NCBI GenBank assembly: GCA_022496185.1
Contig: WTXG01000056.1
Coordinates: 1 to 64,000 of the forward strand
Origin: Multifurca ochricompacta
Taxonomy: Eukaryota > Basidiomycota > Agaricomycetes > Russulales > Russulaceae
Direction: 5' to 3'
DNA length: 64,000 bases
A program made the position numbers and the translations under genes. Within the stretch, counting starts at the first letter, position 1. Every line of letters starts with the position of its first letter. Under the pieces are notes generated by a model. The model searched no databases and was not told the DNA's origin. It was given only the letters and a program-made list of their open reading frames with translations. This document shows positions 22,616 to 33,394 of this stretch, one piece after another.

Positions 22616-23285
22616 CTTTCAGATCCAAGGGATCCATGAGAAAATTCTCACACAGATCTGGGCTCCTGAATCTGGAAACATAATGGCCACATTGGGGATT
22701 GAACCCAAAACCTCCAGACAACCTGTGTCTACACACACACACACACACTCCAACCACTGAGCCACCCAGCCTCACTAGTAAAGACACACAATATATTATA
22801 TATAGGGTTATGAAAAATTGATTTTATCACTTGTATCTAATTAATTGTGAACACATTTTTGATCTTATCACTTAGATGTATGTCCTAAGTATCTAATTAA
22901 TTATGAATGCATTTTTGATCTTATCACTTGTATTATCTAAAACAAAGATACTGGTACAGATGTTTCAAAATAGCAGTCTGACATAATTGTGATTACACAT
23001 AGATAACACAAGTGATAAGATCAAAAATGCATTCACAATTAATTAAATACTTAGGATATACATCTAAGTGATAAGATCAAAAATGTGTTCACAATTAATT
23101 AGATACAAGTGATAAAATCAATTCTGCATAACCCTATATATAATATATTGTGTGTCTTTACTAGTGAGGCTGGGTGGCTTAGTGGTTAGAGCACTGGACT
23201 GAGCTTGTTCCCAGAGGTCTTAGGTTCAATCCATGTTTCAGCCATTTCTGTTCTAGGTTGATGAGCCTAGTAAAAAAATAATTTT
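22616..23285. repeat. Inverted repeat of about 200-bp arms carrying a tRNA-like SINE head on each side
   Basis: Two inverse arms (about 22755-22945 and 22990-23190) meet around 22968: gccacccagcctcactag... on the left is matched by ...ctagtgaggctgggtggc on the right, with repeated ataagatcaaaaatg blocks between. Outside each arm runs a pol III-type head: on the minus strand near 22690-22765 (box A TGGCTCAGTGG, box B GGTTCAATCCC) and on the plus strand near 23168-23238 (box A TGGCTTAGTGG, box B GGTTCAATCC). These are tRNA-derived SINE copies placed back to back, not functional tRNA genes. Confidence 0.6.
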
Positions 23286-23465
23286 ATATAATAATATTCC
23301 CATGAGTATTCCGCAAGTACCTGTGTGGGTACCTGGGGTGCCAAAATCAATACCCGGATCCGCATGAGTATTTTCCCACAGATCACCCGGATCCGCGAGT
23401 ATCAATACCCGTGAGTTTTCCCACGGCTCTACTCAAAAAACTCGTGAGTTACCCAGACTCGTGCT
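23286..23465. repeat. Short repeat with alternating ACCCG/CGGGT motifs
   Basis: Contains inverted tracts (acccggatccgc..., ctcgtgagt...) with MITE-like internal symmetry. Boundaries are not certain. It abuts the truncated copia at 23466. Confidence 0.35.
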
Positions 23466-26083
23466 ATGCCCTATATATAACAGAACTCCCATCCATTCCA
23501 ATAAGTGGAAAACTCCGCTTGAGCTTCTGGTTGGGAACAAACCAGATGTCTCGTATTTCAAGGTCTTTGGTTGCAAAGCCTATTATCATGTTCCAGAGGG
23601 CAAGTGGTGTAAATTAGATCCCAAAGCAAGGGAAGCCGTCTTTGTCAGGTACAAGCCCACCTCTAAGGGCTATACACTTTGGGATAGTCATACCTGGTCT
23701 CTCATCTCTTCATGAGATGTTACATTTGATGAGAGATCCTTCCCATCCCGCTCTGAAAAGGACAACAGAGCAGATAAATCCATGGAGCAACCTAGTCAAG
23801 GTGGCTCATTTACTTTACCTAGTGGCCAAGTCCAGCCACCACCAGCAACTGCTACGCATGTTCCTGAGGCTCCTCAAGATGAGGAAGACCTGGAAGAGGA
23901 ACAGGAGGACATCATACCTCCTCAATTACCACCACAGCCTACCACACCCACACGTAATGTAGACACCACACAACCTCAGACTATATATCAGACCCCTCCA
24001 TCACAAGTTATGGAACCATCCTCCCCTCCCAAAAGAACCCATGCAATCAGAAAATCAGAAAGGATTGCAGGCAAAATTCCTCAACCTAATTTTCAGAGGA
24101 CAAGTCCCCGCTCTGAATGATGAGATAGGGCAATCCAAGAAGATTTAGACTTGGATACTGCATGTCCCAATCGCAATCGTCGTCTGAACCCTCAATTCTA
24201 CAATGAGGATAATGCAGAGTTTGTGCAAGGTTCTTCCAGACTTGGTCAGATGGATCTACTCAATGCTGCAGGATCGCCTTATAGGGATCCTCTCACATTT
24301 AAAGAAGCAATGGAGTCTGATAATGCCAGTGACTGGCTTGAGGCATGTCAATATGAAATTGATGCCTTAGAAAAACTTAAAGTGTGGCGCCTTGAAGACC
24401 TTCCAGAAGGTAGAAAGGCTGTAAAGTCCAAGTGGGTCTTTAAATTAAAAGCAGATGGATGATTTCATGCTAGGCTTGTAGCAAAAGGGTTCACCCAAGT
24501 AGAGGGGGTGGACTTCGACAAACTTTCTCCCCAGTCGCCAGATTTGAGTCTCTTAGACTATTGTTAGTGTTGGCCACACTTGAGGATTGGGAAATCCACC
24601 AAATGGATGTTAAATCAGCATTCCTACATGGCGATCTGGATGAGGAGATTTATATGGAGCAACCTGTTGGTTTCGTCATTGCTGGACAAGAGTCCAAAGT
24701 TTGTAGGCTACAGAAGGCTCTGTATGGCCTCAAACAAGCTTCCCGAGCATGGAACTTGCAATTCCATGCAGTTCTCAAAGAACTGAGCTTTACTTGGACA
24801 TACTCTGATGCAGGAGTATATGTGTATCATCACCAAGAGGGGGATGGTTCACTTTTCGTCATTTTATATGTTGATGACATCACTATACTTGGGTCCTCCA
24901 CTAAGAAGATTCAATGGCTGAAGGATGCTCTATCTAACTGATATGAGATGTCCGATCTCGGCGAAATCCAGTCCTACCTTGGAGTTAACATCACCAGGGA
25001 TTGTCCTAACAAGACACTGGATATTGACCAGACAGCCTATGTATCCTCCATAGTTGAGAGGTTTGGAATGGGGGATTCCAACCCAGTATATACTCCTCTA
25101 CCCTCTGGCATGGATGTTCATTTGGTCAAGTTTGAAGACCAGGCATCTACCTTTGATATTAAGAGGTATCAGCAGTTAATGGGGTCTCTGCTTTGGGTGC
25201 AGATTGGAAGCAGACCTGACATTAGTTTCGCTGTTGCATGCCTTAGCCAATTTGCTTCCAACCCTTCCCAGCAGCACATGCAACTAGCAAAGTATGTCTT
25301 AGCCTATCTAAATGCTACAAAAGACTACAAGTTGCGCTATTCTGGAGGGAATGGTGAAGTTGGCCTTCATGGCTTTGTGGATTCCTCATGGGGAGATCAA
25401 GAGGACTGCCACTCCACCTCTGGCTATGTGTTTTTCCTTGCAAATGGAGCCATTAGTTGGTGCTCCAGGAAACAAAAGACAGTAGCACAGTCCACCACAG
25501 AAGCCAAGTATATGAGCCTAGCAGAGGCTTCAAATCAGGCTGTGTGGTATAGGACATTCATGCAGGAATTGGGATATGAAGTTAGTTCACCCATACAACT
25601 GCATTGTGACAATAAGGGTGCAGTAGATCTTGCATTAAACCCTGTCACTGGAAGGCGATCAAAGCACATACCAATAAAGTACCATGCCATTAGGGAGTAT
25701 GTAGAATCACACCAGATAGACTTGGTGCGAACTCCCACTGGAGAGATGCTAGCAGATGGCCTTACAAAGTCTCTGCCTAGATCATCTTTTGATCTCATGG
25801 TAACTGGATTTGGACTAGTGCTGGAATGAAGGAGCTGGAATCTGGAGACCTTGTACACCAGTTTCACTTTCCCACCATGCCACATGAGCACATTCTCAAC
25901 CTCAAGAGTGACGCAAGAAGTGTGTAGAACTAGCATAAGTGAATCTACAACTCGTATGCAAAGCTCACAAAGAGTTAGAGAAGTTGGATCTCTGGCTGGT
26001 GACATGTTCATTCAATTGTGAACAAACAGTGTGCTCATTCAACTCATTTCCATCTAATGATCGATGCCTTCACCATGGAGGGA
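23466..26083 (+). pseudogene. Older copia element, 5'-truncated pol with TGA stops at CGN codons
   Basis: The coding remnant starts in the integrase C-terminal region (KPDVSYFKVFGCKAY), runs through RT (DWEIHQMDVKSAF, ILYVDD at about 24866) and ends with an open RNase H-containing block (24948-25829). Gag, protease and most of integrase are missing. In-frame TGA codons at 23713, 24460 and 24939 sit where the young copia has CGC, and a one-base deletion lies near 24519. A 254-bp non-coding stretch leads to the 3' LTR at 26084. The RNase H end is well preserved, but the element cannot move on its own. Confidence 0.9.
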
Positions 26084-26569
26084 TGTTGACACAGGACATG
26101 TCTGGAGATGCTTCAGGCATCTAAGGTTCGCTTCAGCTGTAGATTAGATTAGATTAGATTTCGGAGTATCGGACTTTTTATGTTATCTTTATTACATTTC
26201 TTTCTCACCTTACTCAGCTGATTAGTGATGTCCTTAGTAATGCGCAGTAAGCATGTGATATCTCTTTGGCCAATGGCCTTTATCCCTCTACTGTTTATTG
26301 TCGGCACTTGTGGACTTATTCCCAGTGCGCACAGACCATCCCTTGGGGTATATAAGGGTGTCTGTTTCATCTCTTTCACTTCAGAGTTCTTCTAACCTCT
26401 GAAGTGTAAGTTCCTCTTTTACTATACTGTCTTTTACCTTTAACTAACTGTCTTATGTAGACTACTTGTTTTCTAGGTCAGTAGTATAGTTAATACAGAG
26501 TTCTTCTAACCTCTGAAGTACTACTTGTTTTCTAGCCTAACACGCTACTAACCTCAGTCAGTATAACCA
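26084..26569 (+). repeat. 3' LTR of the older copia (about 486 bp) with duplicated leader modules
   Basis: Begins tgttgacacagg after a purine tract (ggaggga) and ends near ...gtataacca. It contains tatataagg at about 26350, then E1 (26382-26405), intron-like gtaagt...taactaac...tgtag (26406-26460), E2 (26461-26476), spacer (26477-26498), second E1 (26496-26519) and second E2 joined directly (26520-26535). It also forms the left outer part of the large palindrome. Confidence 0.85.
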
Positions 26570-26613
26570 GCAGCATGATTGTTTGACATGAGTTTAGTGG
26601 CATCATGGAGCTA

Positions 26614-28207
26614 CAGTGGGTCAAAAAACCGTCCCGATGTTTGCACCATTTCTAGTATTCACTCTATAGCACCTCAGCATTTAGGAATCTGGTTATGGTG
26701 TGGCTGTATGTCTGAAAGCCCTGCTTCCTGGCTACCATGCCCAATTTGGATCAAAGAGATTGGCCATGATATAAGCATTTTATGATCAAATCAAATCAAT
26801 CAATCATCGGGATGGTTTTTTGACCCACATTTTAAATCCACTATCTGCCCAATTACTCCTTTTTTTCACCCCTTTTTGCCTTGGTAACTCCTTGAATCCT
26901 TTTAGTCATCCTTTCTATAACCTTTTGCCATCATTCTGGTGCATTTTTATTCCACTCCTCCACCACCCTCTCCCACAACTCAGGTATCCCCTTGACTGGT
27001 TAAGAACCTTCTTCAGATCCACCCAGAGGTGTCCAATGGGGCTAATATTTCAAGGGATTGGGCTATCCATACCAGGCTTCAATATTCCTGTCTTAAAACT
27101 GCTGGCTTGCCTTCTTGGAATTGTGTTTTGGGTCATTGTCCCACTGAAACATGCTTTCACCCTCCACCATTTCTTACTTTTCAAACCTTTCCACCACTCC
27201 GCCATCCAAAATATCACAGTACTGGCATGGATTCATGATCCCCTAAACCCCTGTAAGCATTCCTAGTCCATTCCACCCCATACAAGACCAATACCATAAG
27301 TTCTTCCTCCTCCATGCTTGACTGTCAGGGTGGTGGTTCTGTCAGAGGGTGGTTCTCCCTTATTTTTCCCAAGTGTAGCTCCTTCTGTCTGAACCAATTC
27401 TGTTCATTATAGTCTCACCTGACCACAAGATCCTTTTCCAGTCATCCACTGTCCAATTTTCATGGTAACCACCCTCTGACAGAACCACCACCCTGACAGT
27501 CAAGCATGGAGGAGGAAGAACTTATGGTATTGGTCTTGTATGGGGTGGAATGGACTAGGAATGCTTACAGGGGTTTAGGGGATCATGAATCCATGCCAGT
27601 ACTGTGATATTTTGGATGGCGGAGTGGTGGAAAGGTTTGAAAAGTAAGAAATGGTGGAGGGTGAAAGCATGTTTCAGTGGGACAATGACCCAAAACACAA
27701 TTCCAAGAAGGCAAGCCAGCAGTTTTAAGACAGGAATATTGAAGCCTGGTATGGATATCCCAATCCCTTGAAATATTAGCCCCATTGGACACCTCTGGGT
27801 GGATCTGAAGAAGGTTCTTAACCAGTCAAGGGGATACCTGAGTTGTGGGAGAGGGTGGTGGAGGAGTGGAATAAAAATGCACCAGAATGATGGCAAAAGG
27901 TTATAGAAAGGATGACTAAAAGGATTCAAGGAGTTACCAAGGCAAAAAGGGGTGAAAAAAAGGAGTAATTGGGCAGATAGTGGATTTAAAATGTGGGTCA
28001 AAAAACCATCCCGATGATTGATTGATTTGATTTGATCATAAAATGCTTATATCATGGCCAATCTCTTTGATCCAAATTGGGCATGGTAGCCAGGAAGCAG
28101 GGCTTTCAGACATACAGCCACACCATAACCAGATTCCTAAATGCTGAGGTGCTATAGAGTGAATACTAGAAATGGTGCAAACATCGGGACGGTTTTTTGA
28201 CCCACTG
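26614..28207. mobile_element. Tc1/mariner-like element rearranged into a palindrome with two 3' ends
   Basis: Both ends read CAGTGGGTCAAAAAACCG (inverse at the right) and both are flanked by TA, the Tc1 target. Within the arms is a decayed transposase C-terminal half (HGGGRTYG, GTMTQNT for the DNDPKH-type region, PIGHLWVDLKK for NPIEHLW, LWERVVEEWNK). The loop on the minus strand encodes WTVDDWKRILWSGETIMNR, the block holding the first catalytic Asp, here changed to Gly (WSGET). No N-terminal DNA-binding half is present. In each arm an inverted inner copy of the terminus (left arm 26805-26828) delimits a 215-bp end module. Confidence 0.8.
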
Positions 28208-28249
28208 TAGCTCCATGATGCCACTAAACTCATGTCAAACAATCATGCT

Positions 28250-28735
28250 GCTGGTTATACTGACTGAGGTTAGTAGCGTGTTAGGCTAGAAAACAAGTAG
28301 TACTTCAGAGGTTAGAAGAACTCTGTATTAACTATACTACTGACCTAGAAAACAAGTAGTCTACATAAGACAGTTAGTTAAAGGTAAAAGACAGTATAGT
28401 AAAAGAGGAACTTACACTTCAGAGGTTAGAAGAACTCTGAAGTGAAAGAGATGAAACAGACACCCTTATATACCCCAAGGGATGGTCTGTGCGCACTGGG
28501 AATAAGTCCACAAGTGCCAGACAATAAACAGTAGAGGGATAAAGGCCATTGGCCAAAGAGATATCACATGCTTACTGCGCATTACTAAGGACATCACTAA
28601 TCAGCTGAGTAAGGTGAGAAAGAAATGTAATAAAGATAACATAAAAAGTCCGATACTCCGAAATCTAATCTAATCTAATCTACAGCTGAAGCGAACCTTA
28701 GATGCCTGAAGCATCTCCAGACACATCCTGTGTCA
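28250..28735 (-). repeat. Inverted LTR copy, mirror of 26084-26569
   Basis: Inverse copy of the LTR, including the E1/intron/E2/spacer/E1-E2 series. Its U3 end (tgttgacacagg) abuts unrelated hAT sequence at 28736, so this is not the second LTR of an ordinary insertion. Confidence 0.85.
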
Positions 28736-29283
28736 ACAACTCACCCATGAACTCCACATCCAAGTTGCATTGACACTATCAGTGTCCATCCCTGAGCCAT
28801 CATCTTTGTCCTCCATCAGCATATCATTCCAACCCTCAGCATCAGACCCTTCTTCAGACCCTTCTCCACCATCATTGCCATCCTCCTCATCTTCACCATC
28901 TGGGTTGATCTCTGCTTCAAGAATTGAGGAAGGAGCTGGTTCCTGAAAGAGTAGACCATGTTGTATTGCACATTTGACACCCTGCAGGGCCTTGACAATA
29001 TCTCCTTTGAGTTGGTTTCAATTTTTGGTGATTGTAATGCCACCCTGCAAGAATGTGTGTTCACTTGACACAGAAGATGACATGATCAATAGATAGTCAT
29101 GAGCTAGCAAAGCCCACACAGGATGATAGTGAGAGCAATTGACCTGAGAAACTTTCATGATAAGATCATCTGAATCTTGAGCTGTGAGGTACAACCACTC
29201 ACCCCCCACCATCTAATTGCAGACCAGCCATCTGGTACCTGCTCACTAACATCCATGTATGCATCAAAATGCCAAGACCATGG
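28736..29283 (-). pseudogene. hAT transposase C-terminal fragment
   Basis: On the minus strand, about 29212 to 28760 encodes VWALLAHDYLLIMSSSVSSE followed by TFLQGGITIT and an acidic tail. This is the pattern of the hAT dimerisation domain of basidiomycete transposases (normally ...ARDYLPI-SSVSSERAFS...GITI). The RNase H-like catalytic core is absent. The fragment lies between two LTRs and is truncated on both sides. It is possible evidence of the autonomous source for the many hAT MITEs here. Confidence 0.65.
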
Positions 29284-29775
29284 TGTTGAACACAGGATGT
29301 GTTTGGTGATGCTTCAGGCATCAGGAGATTAGATTAGCTACTTTGTGGACTAGATTAGATATTGGAGTTTCGGACTATTTACCATATCATTATTACTTTC
29401 TTTCTCACATCCCACAGTAGCTGACTGATGTACCTTAGTAATGATGTACAAGCATGTGATTCCTTATTGGCCAATGGCCTTATTCCCTCTTATTTGTTGT
29501 TTGCACTTTGTGCAGCACTTGTGGACTTATTCCCAGTGCACAGACCATCCCTTGGATAGTATATAAGGGTGTCTGTTTCGTCTCTTACACTTCAGAGTTT
29601 TCTTCACCTCTGAAGTGTAAGTCCCAGTCTCTATACTTACTGCCTTACCTTTAACTAACCATCTCTTGTAGATAACTTGTTTCTAGGTGTGTAGTATAGT
29701 AATACAGAGTTTTCTTCACCTCTGAAGTATAACTTGTTTCTAGCCTTACATGCTAACCTCTACAGTCAGTATGCT
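29284..29775 (+). repeat. Third LTR type (about 490 bp) with duplicated leader modules
   Basis: Related to but diverged from the 26084 LTR. It starts tgttgaacacagg, has tatataaggg near 29560, then E1 (ending 29616), intron-like gtaagt...taactaac...tgtag (29617-29671), E2 (29672-29686), spacer (29687-29707), second E1 (29705-29728) and second E2 joined directly (29729-29743). The right border is approximate because it was judged by where similarity to 26569 ends. Confidence 0.75.
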
Positions 29776-30089
29776 GTGCCTCATGCCTGTTCAACAGACC
29801 TTAAGTCTGTTCTCTTGTACCTAATACAGGTGTATTCGACTTCACAAAGACCCCTTTGAACTCCCTAAGTAGCAGCTTAGAGAGCCTTCTTCCCCAGTGA
29901 CTCTAGCAGGGCTGATTGCCACTGCTCCTGACTCATTTTCTGTGTGCGCCCCCTCCATAATGTCATGGGCACCTGAAACTTTGACCTGAGCTAGGCCTTC
30001 TATAGTGGTCCTTGAATCTTGAATGTGCTCTGCATCTTGAGAGCTCTTGACCCTTTGAAACACAATCTGATGCAGCAGACACCTGGCTG
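29776..30089. other. Unassigned sequence between LTR and Tc1-like remnant
   Basis: No recognisable coding frame. It may be interior sequence of the element that owned the LTR at 29284. Confidence 0.35.
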
Positions 30090-30983
30090 TGACATAGCCT
30101 TTGCTTTGAAGTACAGAGAGTGGACTGTGGAGGACTGGAAGAGGGTTATTTGGTCAGATGAGACCAAAATCAACAGGTTTGGGTCAGATGCCAGTCCTCC
30201 ACAGTCCACTCTCTGTACTTCAAAGCAAAGGCTAAGTGCTTCTTGCAATGTACTGCAGAGGGTAGTGGCTTTTTCTTCTTTGTTACAGCCTTGAATGAAT
30301 GTTGTTTAAGAACCCAGTGCACAGTTTGTGAAGAGACATGGTTGGGGATGATGGAATTGATGTTCTTTGTGGCCTGGACAGCATTGGCAACCTTTCCTGT
30401 GGTGATTTGTATCATGATAGCATGTTCAGAGGTAGCAGAGAGCTTGGAAGGATGACCAAAATGAGGTGACTGATGGTTGGCAAGGAGGGTTCTGAGTGTC
30501 CTAGAGACTGTGGACTGGCTGAGGCTGAGTCTGGAGGCAATAGTGTGAGCGGAATGACCTTCAGAGGCCAGAGAGAGCATGTTTTCTTTCTCAGCAGAGG
30601 AGGTGGGGTGCATTGGGAAATTATAATATTCTGGGAATGTAAACCATGGTTTAATAGCTCTATTCCAGGTCCCATCAATATTAAGATAACTATGGTAACC
30701 TTATATTAAGGATTGGTTGCTGTACATTTGGTGGAGCATCAGATTCTGATATTTCTGATACCCACTCACAAAACTGAGTCAATGAGTCCCCAATTTGAAA
30801 TGGGCATAGCTCCACAGGTTATGATCAGAATTATATAATTATTGTTGCATTACATAGCCCTTATCATGTACCTTTTATGGTATACCAAGACTTTGTTTAT
30901 ATTTGTTTTGGCTGATGCAATATTCAACAAATAGTGCAAAAGTGCAAAAGTGCAAAACATTGACTCAGTTTTGTGAGGCACTG
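30090..30983 (-). mobile_element. Second Tc1-like element, N-terminal half, with a mini-palindrome
   Basis: Minus strand 30613-30170 encodes the N-terminal HTH part of a Tc1 transposase (STVSRTLRTLLA, then KKPLPSAVHCKKHLAFALKY, then REWTVEDW). At 30190-30228 the sequence turns back on itself: 30099-30137 is the inverse of 30190-30228, and the 52-bp loop encodes KRVIWSDETKINRFGSD on the plus strand. The right end CAGTGCCTCACAAAACTG (inverse, to 30983) is followed by TA. An inner inverted copy of the terminus at about 30764 delimits a 220-bp end module. The C-terminal half is missing. Confidence 0.75.
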
Positions 30984-30987
30984 TAAA

Positions 30988-32438
30988 TAGTGATTGTCAA
31001 GGGGTTTCATACCCACGCGGGTAAGCGCCATGGGTTTTGCTGGGTACAGGTACAGGTATATGGCTCCCAACCTGTGGAAACCCATACCCACATGGCAAGT
31101 TTGGCAGGTATAGGCACTGATTATGCATTGTCAAGATCAGTAGAATTTCCAAGATAAAACACATCTGCAGCCACAAAAATATAAGATCTCATCTGATGTA
31201 TGCTACAGGGTGGATTTAAATATGTTCTAGTGTTATCCTACAAAATATCAAAGCAGATCAACAGTGTGATGTAAAATAAAAGTGTTATCAGTGATCTACA
31301 TTCTTGAAAACCATGATGCATTTGTTTTATTAACATGCAATCATTTCTGCCAGTCTGGCACTATCTAAAATACACTCTAGACTAATATAGACTATTCTAT
31401 AATCTAATTATCAAATTACTTTATTGAAACAAGGTCTGCGTGTATCTACAAGCTGCATGGGGCAGTGACTACATTGCATCGCATGGTGGTCTGACCTCCT
31501 TCCTATTAAGGAAGGTTGACTTAAACACCAGAATTGTGCATCCAGGGACCAGGACAGTCACACTTGTATGAAATGAAACCAGAATAATAAAATGATAATG
31601 TAAATAAAGGATCCTTTTAATCTTCTGAACATAAACCAACAATTTTTGAAGGATCCTGAGTAGCCATAAATGAACGCATTGTGTCCAAGTGCTTATCTCC
31701 TTGACTGGGATAGCCCGGGCCACTTATCCAAAATGCACAGAAATGCAAAGATTGGTCGCACTCATATAAAATTGAAACCAGAATAATAAAATAAAAATAG
31801 AATAATAAATTATCTTAATCTTATGAACATAAAATAGGAATCTTTGAGGGATCTTGAGTAGCCATAAATGAACATGCTGTGTCCAAGTGCGTATCTCCTT
31901 GACCAGGATATCCTGGGCTGGATGTCCAAAATGCACAATGCAAGTAAAGAACTTGCACGCATTTCATTTTATGGGTAACCCAGGTATCAAAACAATTATC
32001 CAGGGGTTACCCCTGCCAATGTCTATGTGTTCATCAAATTTTTTTGCATTCTGTGTGGTTATCTGACAGGCTTTTCATCAATGTTCTATAACATCCAATC
32101 AAATCATCTCTGTATACTGGATTTTAGTTGTGCTTGTATAAAATTGAAAGCAGAATAATAAAACAAAAATGGAATAATTAATTATCTTAATCTTCTGAAC
32201 ATAAAACAAGAGTCATTGAGGGATCTTAAGCAGCCACAAATGAACATGTTGTGTATCTTCTTGGTCTGGGAAGGCCCAGGCTGGTTATCTGAAATGCGCG
32301 ATGCAAGTAAAGAACTTGCACACATTTTCACAGGTGACCCATGGGTAACCCACAGGTTACCTGTACCCGTAGTGACAGGTATGGGTATGGGTATGGGTAC
32401 CAATGAGGATACCCCAGGGTTACCCCTGCCAATCACTA
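30988..32438 (-). mobile_element. hAT-like non-autonomous element, 1451 bp, inserted across a Tc1/copia junction
   Basis: Termini TAGTGATTGTCAAGGGG and ...CCCCTGCCAATCACTA; perfect 8-bp duplications ACTGTAAA at 30980-30987 and 32439-32446. The left copy of the duplication contains the last bases of the Tc1 end plus its TA, and the right copy runs into copia sequence. The insertion therefore postdates the Tc1 insertion into copia. Internally it repeats segments (about 31470-32280) containing aacttgcacgcat-type and ggtaaccc-type tracts. No transposase gene was found. Confidence 0.88.
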
Positions 32439-32701
32439 ACTGTAAAGGGGAGTTGCATGTGTTTCCCAAGCTCACACCCAGGGCATGGCAACTGATTGTG
32501 ATCAATCGATGCATCAAATGATATCCCCTTGATGGATTCATGATACCACTTGAGGGCATTGTATGACATATGCCCCATGCAGCAATGCCAGATGTCGATA
32601 GGTTGCAACGTTTGAGTGTGTGCATTGAGTCCAGCCATGGAGGCATCCAGCCAGTATAGGTTGTCCTCCTGGTAACCCTGTGCTACTGTCTGGTCTCAGA
32701 C

Positions 32702-33178
32702 TAGTGATGTTCTGGCCTGGCTTGGCCCAAAAGCCATGGCTTTGGCTCAGCCTGAGGCAGCTCTGGCTTTCCTGAAGTCTGGGCTGAGCCAAAGCTGCCA
32801 CAGACAGCTTGGCCCTGGCCCAGCTTGGCCCAAGCCACAGCTTTTGGCAGAGAAAATTTTATGACATATAACTAGTAGTTATAGTTCAGCTAATCCAAAT
32901 CTGACTTGGTGTGTTACATATTGCAAAGCTATATCAAAGAAAAAGTTTGAAATGCTGTGATAAACATGATCATGTGACCCAAATTAACCACTTTGTGATC
33001 AGATTTCTACTGATTTTGATGATTGCTATTGCACTTGTATGTGCTGTTGAAAGCCATGGCCTGAGCCAGCAGCTTTGGCTTTTAGTTTCTCTGAGCCAGG
33101 CCAAAGCCCTTGCTGGGCCATCACAATGGCCTGGCTTGGCCCAGCTTCCGGCTTTGAGCCGGGCCAGGCACATCACTA
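32702..33178. mobile_element. hAT MITE, 477 bp
   Basis: TAGTGATGTTCTGGCC...GGCCAGGCACATCACTA, flanked by perfect 8-bp duplications TCTCAGAC (32694-32701 and 33179-33186). Both halves are rich in GCCAAAGCC-like motifs that can pair. It has the same length as the net copy at 4703-6616. Confidence 0.9.
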
Positions 33179-33394
33179 TCTCAGACTGAGATTGTGAAAA
33201 TTTTATCTGTGAATGAGATCTGAGCCCCCTTCTGAGCAAGTGCATGCATAGAAATGAAACATGTTGTAACATCTGGTATGTGCAGCATGTTGCTTAGGGT
33301 GATCTCAGAACCTCTACTACCTGCAGTGGTCTTGAATACCACAGTCCCAACCCCAATTTGTCACACATTCAAGTTATCTCCCAGGTGTACAATG

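Larger units (their letters stand above)
26084..28735. repeat. Near-perfect 2.65-kb palindrome (LTR + Tc1 3' part, mirrored)
   Basis: Left arm 26084-27353 and right arm 27467-28735 are inverse copies with very few differences, around a 113-bp loop centred near 27410. Each arm is, from outside inward, one copia LTR and the terminal and C-terminal part of a Tc1-like element. Both arms end exactly at the LTR border: the sequence outside is copia body on the left and a hAT fragment on the right. Confidence 0.88.

Noticed and set aside
26820..28001. Two mirrored 148-codon open frames with hydrophobic residues that look like membrane proteins
   Set aside because: They are antisense to the Tc1 transposase C-terminal half in each arm of the palindrome. 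The sense strand shows the transposase motifs.
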